Below, piece by piece: positions 1 through 9,337 of a DNA stretch of 64,000 bases. Every line of letters begins with the position of its first letter. Position 1 is the stretch's first letter. Below the pieces are notes generated by a model. It worked only from the letters and a program-made list of their open reading frames with translations. It searched no databases and had not been told where the DNA came from. Where the stretch lies: assembly GCA_034359265.1 (NCBI GenBank), contig CP136891.1:88740001-88804000 (forward strand), in the 5' to 3' direction. The translations under genes were made by a program, and so were the position numbers. The DNA is from Canna indica (lineage: Eukaryota; Streptophyta; Magnoliopsida; Zingiberales; Cannaceae).

Positions 1-338
1 CAATAATTGAAAATTGTTCGGAGGAATAGTAAATTGTATGTAGAATCAATATATAAATGATCATAATTACTTTAATCGCTTTAATCAGAGAAAATAAATT
101 TAAAAATATTTAGACCTAACATCATAAGACTTATATTTTTCAATGAAAGTTGAAATTACCGAAGCTTCTGAACATAATTTAACAACATGTGCAATGAAGC
201 TTTTCATTACCCATATTTGTTAAAATACGTGACAAAATTTAAATCTTAAACTAATACAAAATTATATATAAATTCAAAAAGTTATATAGAAATGAATACT
301 TATCGAAGGTCATCCAGCTCGATAACAATGTAGCGGTA
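1..338. other. AT-rich flank, nothing recognised
   Basis: AT-rich sequence with no open frame, repeat or element end that I can support. Confidence 0.5.
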
Positions 339-346
339 CCGCTAGC

Positions 347-1333
347 CAGTGGCGGATCCAGAAAAGTTTACTAGTGGGGACAAATTCATATATAAAATTT
401 CAAAAGTCGATGCTTCAAATTTGCGCCGCAAGAACGCAGTGTATTCTTCTATAAATATTTAAATAATTATTCATGTATTTAATTGCTAAAAAATTATATT
501 CATATATCTAGTTATCAAGTTGACAAATTGTTATCAAATTTTTCATCAATCTTCAAAAGAAATTTAAAATTAATTGAAATCATAAATATAATAAAAAAAG
601 TTAAAATCTCTTTAAAAGAAATTTAAAATTAGTTAAAATCATAATTATAATAAATTTTTTGAAAAGAATTAAAAAATTTAAGAAGAAGCTTGTCTTCAAG
701 AAGCAAGCTAATGAGAAGCTTGCTACAACAAGACAATTAGCAGCTTGCTACAGCAAGCTAACTATGGAAGCAAGTTAATGAGAAGCTTGTTGCAACAAGC
801 TAAGAGAAGCTTACTACAGCAAGCTTGTAGTAAGCTTGATGGAAGCAAGCTAATGAGAAGAAGAAAAAGCTTGCTGCAGATGGAAGCAAGCTAATAATAA
901 TAATAAGAAGCTTGCTGCAGCAAGCTTGATGGAAGCCAGCCAATGAGAAGCTTGCTGCAGCAAGCTAATAATAAAAAGAACAAGAAGAAAGCTTGATGGA
1001 AGCAAGCTAATGGGAAGAAGTTTGATGCAACAAGCTTGATGGAAGCAAGCTAACGAAAAGCTTGCTGCAGCAAGCAAAGAAGAATGCAGAAGCTTGCTGC
1101 AGCTTGCTGCAGCAAGTTAAGAAGAATGTAGAAGTTTGCTGTAGAAGTTAAGAGGAATGCAGAAGCTTGCTGAAGTCCAGCAAGCTGATGAGAAGAAGAA
1201 CTGCAAATGCAACAAGAAGCGTGGGGACATGCAAATAGTAAAAAGCAGCAAAAAAAAAAAATAATCTATAAGTTTTTTAAAAAATTCAGTGGGGGCAGTG
1301 GCCCCCACTGGGCCTACATTGGATCCGCCACTG
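347..1333. mobile_element. Non-autonomous hAT-type element with perfect 8-bp TSD
   Basis: The element begins CAGTGGCGGATCCA and ends with the inverted form TGGATCCGCCACTG. It is flanked on both sides by the identical 8 bp CCGCTAGC (339-346 and 1334-1341). Short terminal inverted repeats plus an 8-bp target-site duplication are the hallmark of the hAT superfamily. It is 987 bp long and encodes no transposase, so it would need a transposase supplied in trans. The interior is largely an array of palindromic repeats, annotated separately. The minus-strand open frames here only translate this array. Confidence 0.85.
690..1200. repeat. Array of palindromic AAGCTTGCTGCAGCAAGCTT-like repeats
   Basis: A degenerate tandem array inside the hAT element. 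The core AGCTTGCTGCAGCAAGCT is self-complementary. It alternates with spacers such as GATGGAAGCAAGCTAATGAG. Spacing and order vary, so this looks like repeated internal duplication, not a clean minisatellite. The RNA of either strand could form many short hairpins. Confidence 0.8.
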
Positions 1334-1341
1334 CCGCTAGC

Positions 1342-2069
1342 CATCTTTTGAAAACTCAATTAAGTTTGCCTTCCCAGTAAGTAAGAAGAACAATCAAATC
1401 TACAAAATAATTAAAAAATAAAATTATCATATTGTCAAAGAGGAAAATGTGAAAAAAAAAAGAAAAGAAAAAGAAAAGTTAAGATGTTTATCATATCCTT
1501 GACTAAATCTTAGCGGATCATTATTTCAGTAAAAAAATAAAAGAATAATAAATAATAAATTATAAAGATCTAGAGAAGAGAGGACGATTGATATCCTTCA
1601 CTAACAACTGAGCTAATCTTATATAGATATTTGAAAGTTTTAAAAAAATTGAAAATTTGGTAGTTAATTTTCAACAATTAATAAAATCATTAATGAATTG
1701 ATTTCAAAATTGATATGAAATTCAAAGTTAGGAATTTATAAAATTGGAAATTTCATAATAATTAATACGTTTCTTAAGTAATTGATTTCAAAATTAATTA
1801 GTAAAATTTGATTATTAATTAAGTAAATTAATACAATGAAAAAGGAAATTATTATAAATTTGGAAATTAATATAAATTTTGAAAATAGGAAGATATTAAT
1901 TTAAATTTGATTAATATAATTAAATAAAATAAAAAATTAGGATAACAAGGATAATTAATTTGAATTTAAATCAGCTTTATTTGGAATTTATAATTTAAAA
2001 ACTAAGAAATAATATTTGAAATTAGGAAATTTAAAAATTTGAAATCTCTTCGTTCTCACTCAAAATCGA
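1342..2069. other. AT-rich spacer, nothing recognised
   Basis: Very AT-rich DNA with short direct repeats of TTAATTT/AAATTT type. No gene or element end was seen. Confidence 0.5.
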
Positions 2070-2560
2070 GATTAGATCGAAACAAACCAAATCACATTCC
2101 AAACTCACCCGTGGTTATACCTCAAGATTGTATATGAGAGGTAGTTTTTTTTCTTTGAAGACCGAAGAGTATATGGTCATCACCCAGAAAAGTTAGTGTT
2201 TTCCTTGATAATATCACATCTCTATCATGGCCCTCATGAATAATTCTAGCTCAGTGCTACTCCAGATCATATTTAATTGATATGACCTAAATGGCAAATG
2301 ATTCGCTCAGACAAAAATGAACGATGGTACGAAAGAGAAGAAGAGCAATATATTGAGACTGAGTTGATACAGTGAAAGAGATGACTTAAAAGAAAGCACG
2401 TGTGATGTATGAATACATAAATATGTATGTTTGAAGTTAAATCACATGCTTGCATAGTATGTAAGTTTAAGTGGATATATAGTTAAGCTTGGTGAAAGGC
2501 AAGTGAGAGCAGTCCTAACTTCATGTATATGGCAAGTACCAGCATGCAGTATCAACTAGA
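2070..2560. repeat. Left arm of a widely spaced inverted repeat (partner 62540-63090)
   Basis: The reverse complement aligns along most of its length with 62540-63090. Shared landmarks include GGACTGC next to CTTGCCTTTCACCA, TCACTGTATCAACTCAG, and GAACCATTTGCCATTTAGG on the right copy. The right copy has a small internal duplication around 62640-62700. Neither copy has a protein-coding signal, so I take this as a dispersed element of unknown class. Confidence 0.75.
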
Positions 2561-2564
2561 ATAT

Positions 2565-2653
2565 ATGGAGGTTGTCGTTGATACCCGTCACTAAGTCCTG
2601 GCTGAAAGCTTATCATAAATGATGGATGGTCTAGGCAGCACTAAATACCGTCA
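2565..2653 (+). mobile_element. Fragment of CACTA subterminal repeat
   Basis: This stretch matches 27655-27722, inside the subterminal region of the second CACTA element, over the block TGGCTGAAAGCTTAT...GCAGCACTAAATA. It stops at the left edge of the duplicated block (2654), so it marks the rearrangement junction. It is too short to be a functional element. Confidence 0.7.
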
Positions 2654-3072
2654 CTATTAGAATCTAGAATCGAAACATACTTGGAATCATATATTTCGAT
2701 TTCGATTTTGGATATCCTATTAGAACATGTTCATATCAAATTCTTATACATGTTTTAGGGTACAAGTTTCAGATACTCTATTAAAACTTATTCTGCAATA
2801 TATAAATGTACAAGTTCTAACATGATACTTTGTTGGAACATGTACCATGAAACTTATAAATGAACAAGTTTTAGAGTATAGATTTTGGATATCGATTTCA
2901 ATTTCGATTCTAGATACTGATGTGTTGGACTCGAAATCAAAATCAATTTCAATCGATCTTTAAATTATAATCTCGGGCCCTATCAAAATTTAATTTGAAT
3001 CTATTCAAAATTTATCTAATTGAATAAATTTCGATCGATTCTAAATCTAGTCAATACCTATTGACATTCCTA
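2654..3072. mobile_element. hAT MITE, 5'-truncated
   Basis: This is the same element as 28238-28751 but lacks the first 95 bp and the left target-site duplication. The right end CATTCCTA and the flanking ATTAACTA (3073-3080) are kept. The truncation point is the left breakpoint of duplication copy 1. Confidence 0.8.
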
Positions 3073-3725
3073 ATTAACTAGAACTTCCTTCCTACTAATT
3101 GTATCCCTGAAGCGCCCGAGATGAGTACGAGAAGCGGGCAGCCCGTGAGATAATTGTATCCTTAAACAAATCAAGTGCTTCTCCGTTTTAGTGGATTTAG
3201 CTGCTTTGCTTATGAAAGAGACAATACGTACGGGGAGTTGACCCCACCGCCATTCAAGGTAGGTATGGAGACCACTTGTTGCCCACCGGGCGGTGCACAT
3301 TGGATAACCCTCACCGAAGAATGAGTATTAATTCTTATGCATTAAGTTACGTGCAAATGCAACCACCAAATCAGTCACATGCATGCAGCAGTAATACGGT
3401 TTTTTTTTTTTTTCCAAGAAAACGTACGGTCTCTTCTCTCTGCTATTTCTTTAAGAGGAACTACTTTTTTCATCACGTCACATTCTTTCTTTATTGTGGC
3501 AAATCAACAACACATCACTTGTGAGAAAAATAAACAAATAAAATCAACATTTGATCCCTCTCATATAGTCATATATATATATATATATAAAATGTATTAT
3601 ATAGATCATATATAGTGTATATATTATAATTGTATATGAGCAAGGTTCGGTTGATATGACAAATTTAATTTTTTATTTTTTAAAAATATTTTTTAATCTC
3701 TTGAAGCATTTATTGCATCATGCAT
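3073..3725. repeat. Intergenic block containing a dispersed repeat (3316-3560)
   Basis: The segment 3316-3560 recurs at 28995-29240 (duplication copy 2), at 55955-56160 in the same orientation, and inverted at about 51465-51660. Shared landmarks are GAATGAGTATTAATTCT, TGCAACCACCAAATCA and CTCTTCTCTCTGCTATTT. The upstream part (3073-3315) holds a 76-codon minus-strand frame with no recognisable domain. I do not call it a gene. Confidence 0.6.
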
Positions 3726-4370
3726 TAGGGGTGAGCATGGACCGATTAACCGATCCATTAGCAAAAAAAGAAAATCGGTCCATTAACTTCAATTTTTTAA
3801 AATTATTAATCGTAAATCGATCCATTAACTTCGGTTAATCGTTATTTCGGTTTTGGTTTTTTCGGTTTGGTTAATGGATAATTTTTAGGTAATCAATAAA
3901 ATTTTTTAACCTACAAACATAATAATATTATGCAAATCATTGAGAAAAATTCAAATAAATACCGAATTCTCATTGAGAAAAAAGAAAAAAATGAAACCAC
4001 TTGAACCAAGATAATATTCTACAAAAACTAATATTTTTATTTTTATTTTTTTAATATTTTTTGATTTTTTAAAATATTTTTAAAATATTTTTAAAATATT
4101 TTTATAATTTTTTAATAATTTTTTTGTAATTTATTTTATATTTTAATAATTTATAAATTATTATTTAGTATATATATTATGAAAAATTAATAAATTATAT
4201 CGAACCGATGGACTTTTTACCTTTGAGATCGAAAACGAAATTGAAAATCAGTTTTTCAAAAAATAAAAACCAAAATCGAAAAAACCGGTTCGATTAATCG
4301 AAAAAATTGATTCGATTTCGAACCGATTTTTCGATTAACCGAAAAATTAATTTTTTTTTTCTCACCCCTA
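3726..4370. mobile_element. hAT MITE, CGGTTAACCG-rich (copy 1)
   Basis: Inverted ends TAGGGGTGAGCA... and ...CTCACCCCTA bound 645 bp. Self-complementary CCGATTAACCGA-type sequence lies near both ends, with an AT-rich centre. It is related to 57390-58038, which has a perfect TSD. Here the flanking 8-mers TCATGCAT and CCCAGCAT match at only 5 positions, so the insertion is old. Confidence 0.75.
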
Positions 4371-4873
4371 CCCAGCATCAGCCAATTAATTCTAATTCTA
4401 ATTCTCATTTAATCATCAAGTACCTAGCTAATGAATTAAGAACTAATCAAAGCTATGATTTAAATTTAAATATTTTTTATTAAAACAAATCAAAATAATT
4501 ATTTTTGAAGTTGCAATTCTACTATCACATAATCATAACTTTTACACACCATTAATATTATGTAAATCAATATAATCACTATCAAGATCATCAATTTAAG
4601 AAACTTACTCAAATCAATTCAACTTGTGAACCAATTTAAACTAACTTAAATGTTCTAAAGTTTTATAGTTTAATTGCTTTTTTCCCTTCATTTAAAAAAA
4701 CTATTTCAAAATCATTCAAAATATTTTTTTATATAAAACTCAAAAATAAATTCTCAACTAGAATTTGTTAGACAATTAAAATTCACGATAAACATGAAGT
4801 TAATTAAAAATAACAATAAATGAACGCACATCTCATATATTCAATCTTAACCATAAAATGTGAAGGAATTCCC
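4371..4873. other. AT-rich spacer, nothing recognised
   Basis: AT-rich sequence ending in GAATTCCC, which is the left target-site duplication of the next element. No coding signal was seen. Confidence 0.5.
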
Positions 4874-5453
4874 GAGGGTGAGCGGGTCTAGATATTTTAT
4901 AATTGTATGATATTCAGATCCTATCATTTATAGTATTAAATTTTAAATTTTAGAATTAGATTCTATCCTGTTGGAATATAAAATCGAACCCTACTCGAAA
5001 CCATAAATTTTGATTTTGGGTACCTTGTTAGAACTTGTTCATTTGATAAGTTACAAGGTATAGATTTTCGGTATACTATTGGAATTTATTTTAGAACCTA
5101 TAAATGAACAAGTTCTAACAAGGTATCATGTTGAAATATATTCTGAAACTTATAAATAAATAGATACCAATAGGATACCCTATTGATACTTATTTTGGAA
5201 TCTATAAATGTACATGTCCCAATAAGGTACCATGTTGGAACCTGTACATTGGAACATGTTCTAGGGTACATGTTCTGAGCACCGATCCTGGGTCCAACGT
5301 ACACATTGAGTACTCATAACCGGAACTAATTTTAATTGGTTCCGTAATTTTTTATCTCGGATTCCATCCGAATTTAATTTTAGACCTGAAATCTATTTGA
5401 TTGGGTAGGTTCCAACCGGTTTTGAATCTACTCTGTAGTCATGCACACCCCGA
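4874..5453. mobile_element. hAT MITE with 8-bp TSD GAATTCCC (copy 1)
   Basis: A 580-bp element with ends GAGGGTGAGCGG and CATGCACACCCCGA. It is flanked by GAATTCCC at 4866-4873 and 5454-5461. The internal text (CTAGATATTTTATAATT, TACCTTGTTAGAACTTG and variants) is shared with 28238-28751 and 50485-50932, so these form one family. There is no coding capacity; a 68-codon minus-strand frame is a by-product of internal repeats. Confidence 0.85.
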
Positions 5454-6849
5454 GAATTCCCTCATTGTATGTGAAAGATTTCTTCAATATTCTCGCCGAT
5501 CAAAGTGCATAGGTCGACTCTCTCCTCTATTATAAATATGAGTCTAATATGCAGTTTTAAATCATCCCAACATTTCATCTATTTTGTTTCTCAAGCAAGA
5601 TTCTCTTTCAACGACTCTTTTCTCTTCACACCGTCTCATGCAGAAGCAAGAAGATCAAGGACACCGCATCCATAATTTTTAGGTAGAAGCAGGAATCTAA
5701 TTTTCGGGGTGCAAAAAAATATCTGAGTAGATGTAATATTTTTCTTTTACGATTTAGTTATAAGTTGTATTCAAATTCTATTGTATTAATCGTGTTTTCT
5801 CCTATCTCTAATAAAAGCAAGTGCCATCTTCTTCCCATAAAGTATGCTCGGTATCTCGTCGTGTTCAATCTCATAAATTTTGATATTCTTTGAATTTATT
5901 TGTTTTAGTATTTTTTTTTTTTTTTGACGTTTGAATTTTTTGAATTCTTACCGGAATGACACATTTTCTTTCTAACAATTAGTGTATTACCACTTTAATG
6001 GATTTAGGCAGGTTACAATTGAAAGTGATAACGACATATTGTTGGATAAATGTATTATATCATCTAGAGATAGACGTACATGAGATTATATATTTTATTT
6101 TCCATCGAAGAATAATGTGTATTTATGAACACTGTCACCGATTAAAAGCTTACGAAGCTTACGAAGCAAGAAGACACTCCTCCACTCCCCATTCCAAAGG
6201 GCAATGTCAGATGAAGGTAATCTTTACATGTTTTATTTTATTTTCTGCAATCCGACATCCCATGTTTTATTTGATTGGACAGTGGATTTTGGGTTTAGTT
6301 AATTAAATATTTAATTAACCCTAAATATTAATTGTATTTAAATTATAATTATAATTAAATATTTAATTGAACCCAAAATCCATTATCCAATAACCCGTTT
6401 ATCCTTATATATAAGCCCTAAATTCTAACCCAGTTCCTCGTCTCCTCTCCATCTCCCTCATTCGGCGCCGAAAGCCGACTCCCCCCTCCTATCTCCATTA
6501 TCCCCGCTGTCCCTCATTCCACCCTCGAGTTGCGCTGACAGCCGACTCCCCCCTCGGCTACGGCGACGGCGACTACCCCTTTCCCTGGCAGCCCGGCTCA
6601 ATCCCTGGAAGTCCCTGACGAAATGGCGAGTCCTCGGACAGACTGACTGTTTCTAAGAAGGGAAACAGTGAAGAGCGGCAGTTCCCTACTCCCCATTCCC
6701 TGGCAGCCTTCATCCCCTTTGCTACTCGCGACAAGGTAACCGTCGGTCCTTCCCCAGTTCTTCTCTAGTTCTTCTCTAGTAGACTGTACATGACTAGTTT
6801 ACAACCAATCTGGCAATGTACAGGCGAAGTTAGAGTAGCAAACCTCGTC
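5454..6849 (+). other. Promoter-like and GC-rich transcribed-looking stretch, no gene supported
   Basis: Two segments stand out. First, TATAAATATG at 5531 is followed by a pyrimidine-rich leader and AATAAA near 5811, which could be a small transcription unit or a retroelement LTR relic. Second, 6370-6730 has TATATATAAGCCCTAA followed by a GC-rich leader with CGGCGCCGAAAGCCGACTCC. A similar promoter-plus-leader segment occurs inverted at 22090-22380 and direct at 23380-23590. A possible splice donor (AAGGTAACC) lies at 6734. No open frame here resembles a known protein. Confidence 0.35.
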
Positions 6850-7139
6850 TATTGAGGATCACAGAAAAAGAAGATCTTGCGTACAGCTATTCTAAAATTT
6901 TCTGAATAAATAAATGTCATAGGCATATCACGTAGCTGTGCCAAATTAGGAATAAGGCCTCTTATATAAGCCTCCATTTCCTGCAGTAAAGATGGTATCA
7001 GAAAATCGAGGCATCCAGGTGTAGTTCACTACTCCACTGTACATAATATTAAATAAAATTGAACTACATGAGGTTGAAGGAAACCATCAGAATCCTCATC
7101 GAGCTCACTCATGTCGATTCTTGCCTGTGTAAGCAAAAC
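6850..7139 (-). pseudogene. Fragment of a PP2A B'' regulatory subunit gene, TON2/FASS type (copy 1)
   Basis: The minus strand encodes ARIDMSELDEDSDGFLQPH (exon at 7068-7139). A spliceable intron follows (GTAGTT...CTGCAG), then EMEAYIRGLIPNLAQLRDM and RIAVRKIFFFCDP (exon at 6850-6980). From memory of the family, this resembles the EF-hand-bearing central region of TON2/FASS. TON2 directs protein phosphatase 2A to cortical microtubule arrays. The frame ends at a stop just after FFFCDPQ, where the family continues with Arg-rich sequence. The N-terminal and C-terminal parts of the gene are absent. It is a captured or relic fragment, not a working gene. The retained intron shows it came from genomic DNA, not from mRNA. 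Confidence 0.6.
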
Positions 7140-7336
7140 CTGATGCAAAACAATGGCCGAAAGATTAAGCTTCACTCCGTTTACATCTGTGAATTTTACA
7201 TTAACACTTCAGGAATGAACAGTCAGGTAAGCCATACAGTTAGTGGTCTTAAGAATTTTTTCTGCCAAAAACCATATTTGAATGTATAAAATGATTCTTA
7301 GGTGTATTGTTAATATACATTTTACTTCATCTTGGA

Positions 7337-7789
7337 TAGGGCTGTTCATGGGTCAAACCCGACCCAATGAACCCGAGAAACAGATCCGACCCGAACCAAT
7401 TGGGTTGGGTCGGGTAATTGGGTCGGGTCGGGTTCAAAATTTTGAAACCCGATATAATCGGGTCGGGTCCGGGTTTCAATATTTAAAATCCGATGACCCA
7501 AGACCCGACCCGATTACCCAAATTTTTTATATTTTTAAATTATTTTTAAAATATTTATATTAAAAAATATTTATTTTTATTTTTTTTAAAAAATAATATT
7601 GTTAAAAACTCAACTTTTTATCTAAACGGGTAAACCCGACTACCTGACCCGACCCGACCTAGGTTGGGTTGGGTTGGGTCGGGTTTGAGAGGCGAAAAAT
7701 TTCCAACCCAACCTAACCCAAACCGATTACACTTGGTTGGGTCGGATCGATTTTTTTCCTAAACCCGACCCGACCCGTGAACACCCCTA
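7337..7789. mobile_element. hAT MITE with perfect TSD ATCTTGGA (copy 1)
   Basis: A 453-bp element with ends TAGGGCTGTTCA and TGAACACCCCTA, flanked by ATCTTGGA at 7329-7336 and 7790-7797. Both ends are rich in GGGTCGGG/CCCGACCC, so the whole element can fold back. The interior is AT-rich. It has no coding capacity. Decayed relatives with the same right-end text occur at 53480-53795, 56700-56885 and 59390-59575. Confidence 0.9.
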
Positions 7790-7797
7790 ATCTTGGA

Positions 7798-9026
7798 TAT
7801 TGTATTATACTATTATCTTTTGTTATTGTGGCTGAGTAGGGAAATAATAGGTCCCTTCAAATCTGCAAGCTCTAGGAAGTAAAGTTATCTTGCTCTTGTT
7901 ATTCTGTTTTCTGATGAAACCTATTATCTTGGTTGCTGTTGTAACTTTGTTTAGTTTCAGTTGTTGCTTAGCTTAGCTAGTGTCATCAGTTTTCAATGAT
8001 TGCAGTTTCTCATTCCTTCAAGGCATGTTTCTTGTTCATGCTCAGACTGACAGGTTCTGTATGCTGAAGCTATTGTCATTAGAACTGTATGCTGAAACTC
8101 TTTCACTGGTTTTATTTCACTGTATGTTAAAGTTATCAAGCACACATACATGAATACTTTCTTCTTCCTTTGCCCCTTGTGCCAAGTTGGATTAATTACT
8201 ACTTTCAAACAAATTTCTTAGGTCATAATTATATAGGATGGTGAAAGCACTGAAGCATTTGGAGCTAGTGTGGGAGGAGCAAGCAGTGGCAACAAAATGC
8301 TCTCATTTGAGGAGGTTTGCATAATTCTGATTATAATTATTTATAATCATTATAATCATGATGAATTGATTGATACTTTAACATTTAGTTATCATCAGGG
8401 TGCTGTTGCTTGATGACTAAGGTCATTTCCGAAAATTTTTTTGGAATGGGTGGCATAGGAAATTTAAAGGTAATTTTATCATTTAATTGTAATTGACTAT
8501 GGCATAAGAACTATGTGTTGCACGGAGAGCAGCAACTGTGGCTGCTTTTGGAAAAAAATTATTTCTTTTATTCTTCCTCCTAATTACTACTCTCAATGCG
8601 GCGATAGCGACGCCGAAGAACCCTTGCTGCAACGACCAAGCGAGGTGGTGCTGACCCAGCACCGACGCCCACCGTCACGCCGAAGCCGACTCCACGATTC
8701 TCAACTACATGTCAGGATCATGTGATCATCTTCTCTACACGATTCTCAACTCGGGCGGGAAAGTAAGGTGAACACTTACTCTGCTTAATTCCTTCCATAT
8801 ATATGTGACTGCAATGAAAAGCAGTCGTCTAACGTTCTAATATCAAGGGCTTGGAGATCTAATCCATCAAAGAATAACACTATTTTGATTGTATCATTAA
8901 TTGTATTGTAGAATATATTAATAAAATGGAAATTAATTAACTATATATGCTCACGAAATTACTATCCATTAATTATTGTAGAATACTATGCTACCAGTAT
9001 ATATATATATATAATATAATTGGTAA

Positions 9027-9064
<38 letters not shown>

Positions 9065-9156
9065 GGGATATATACCAAACCTACCTTAAAATAATCTCTT
9101 CCATCCATATATAAACTAATTGTTTCCTGATTATAGTTGACAAATTTGTTTAATAT

Positions 9157-9196
<40 letters not shown>

Positions 9197-9337
9197 ATAT
9201 GCAAACCATAGGCAATAACTCATTTCGTGGAATATCAATCATAGTACAATGAAAGAAGAAGAACAAGGTGTATATATAGTGTTCTTGGATGGATTAATAT
9301 CTTTTGCTCCATATTAAAATTAATTTCAGGCAACAGG
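7798..9337 (+). other. Spacer upstream of OPT pseudogene, with exon-like scraps
   Basis: Most of this looks intergenic. A short open stretch at 8240-8315 (ends GNKMLSFEE before GTTTGC) and another at 8417-8468 before GGTAATTTT look like exon remnants, but I cannot assign them to a family. A 70-codon frame at 8513-8725 is Ser/Arg-rich without a recognisable domain. 9001-9199 carries microsatellites, annotated separately. Confidence 0.4.
9001..9199. repeat. TA and CT microsatellites (copy 1)
   Basis: TA tracts lie at about 9000-9014 and 9030-9060, and a CT tract running into TA at about 9157-9197. In copy 2 (34697-34910) the CT/TA tract is longer. This is one of the few visible differences between the duplicated blocks. 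Confidence 0.9.

Noticed and set aside
690..1200. CRISPR-like alternation of palindromic repeat and spacer
   Set aside because: The spacers are themselves variants of one sequence, unit lengths are irregular, the context is a plant hAT element, and no cas genes are present.
850..1359. Minus-strand open frames of 75-80 codons
   Set aside because: They translate the palindromic array and end of the hAT element; composition is repeat-driven.
3070..3300. 76-codon minus frame as an organelle-derived gene insert
   Set aside because: Part of the text looked organelle-like, but I could not match it to any organellar gene.
5500..5985. LTR of a Copia retrotransposon (TATA, AATAAA, then TCTAACAATTAGTGTATTACC resembling a primer-binding site)
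   Set aside because: No second LTR, no TG...CA ends and no pol domains; the primer-site resemblance is too weak.
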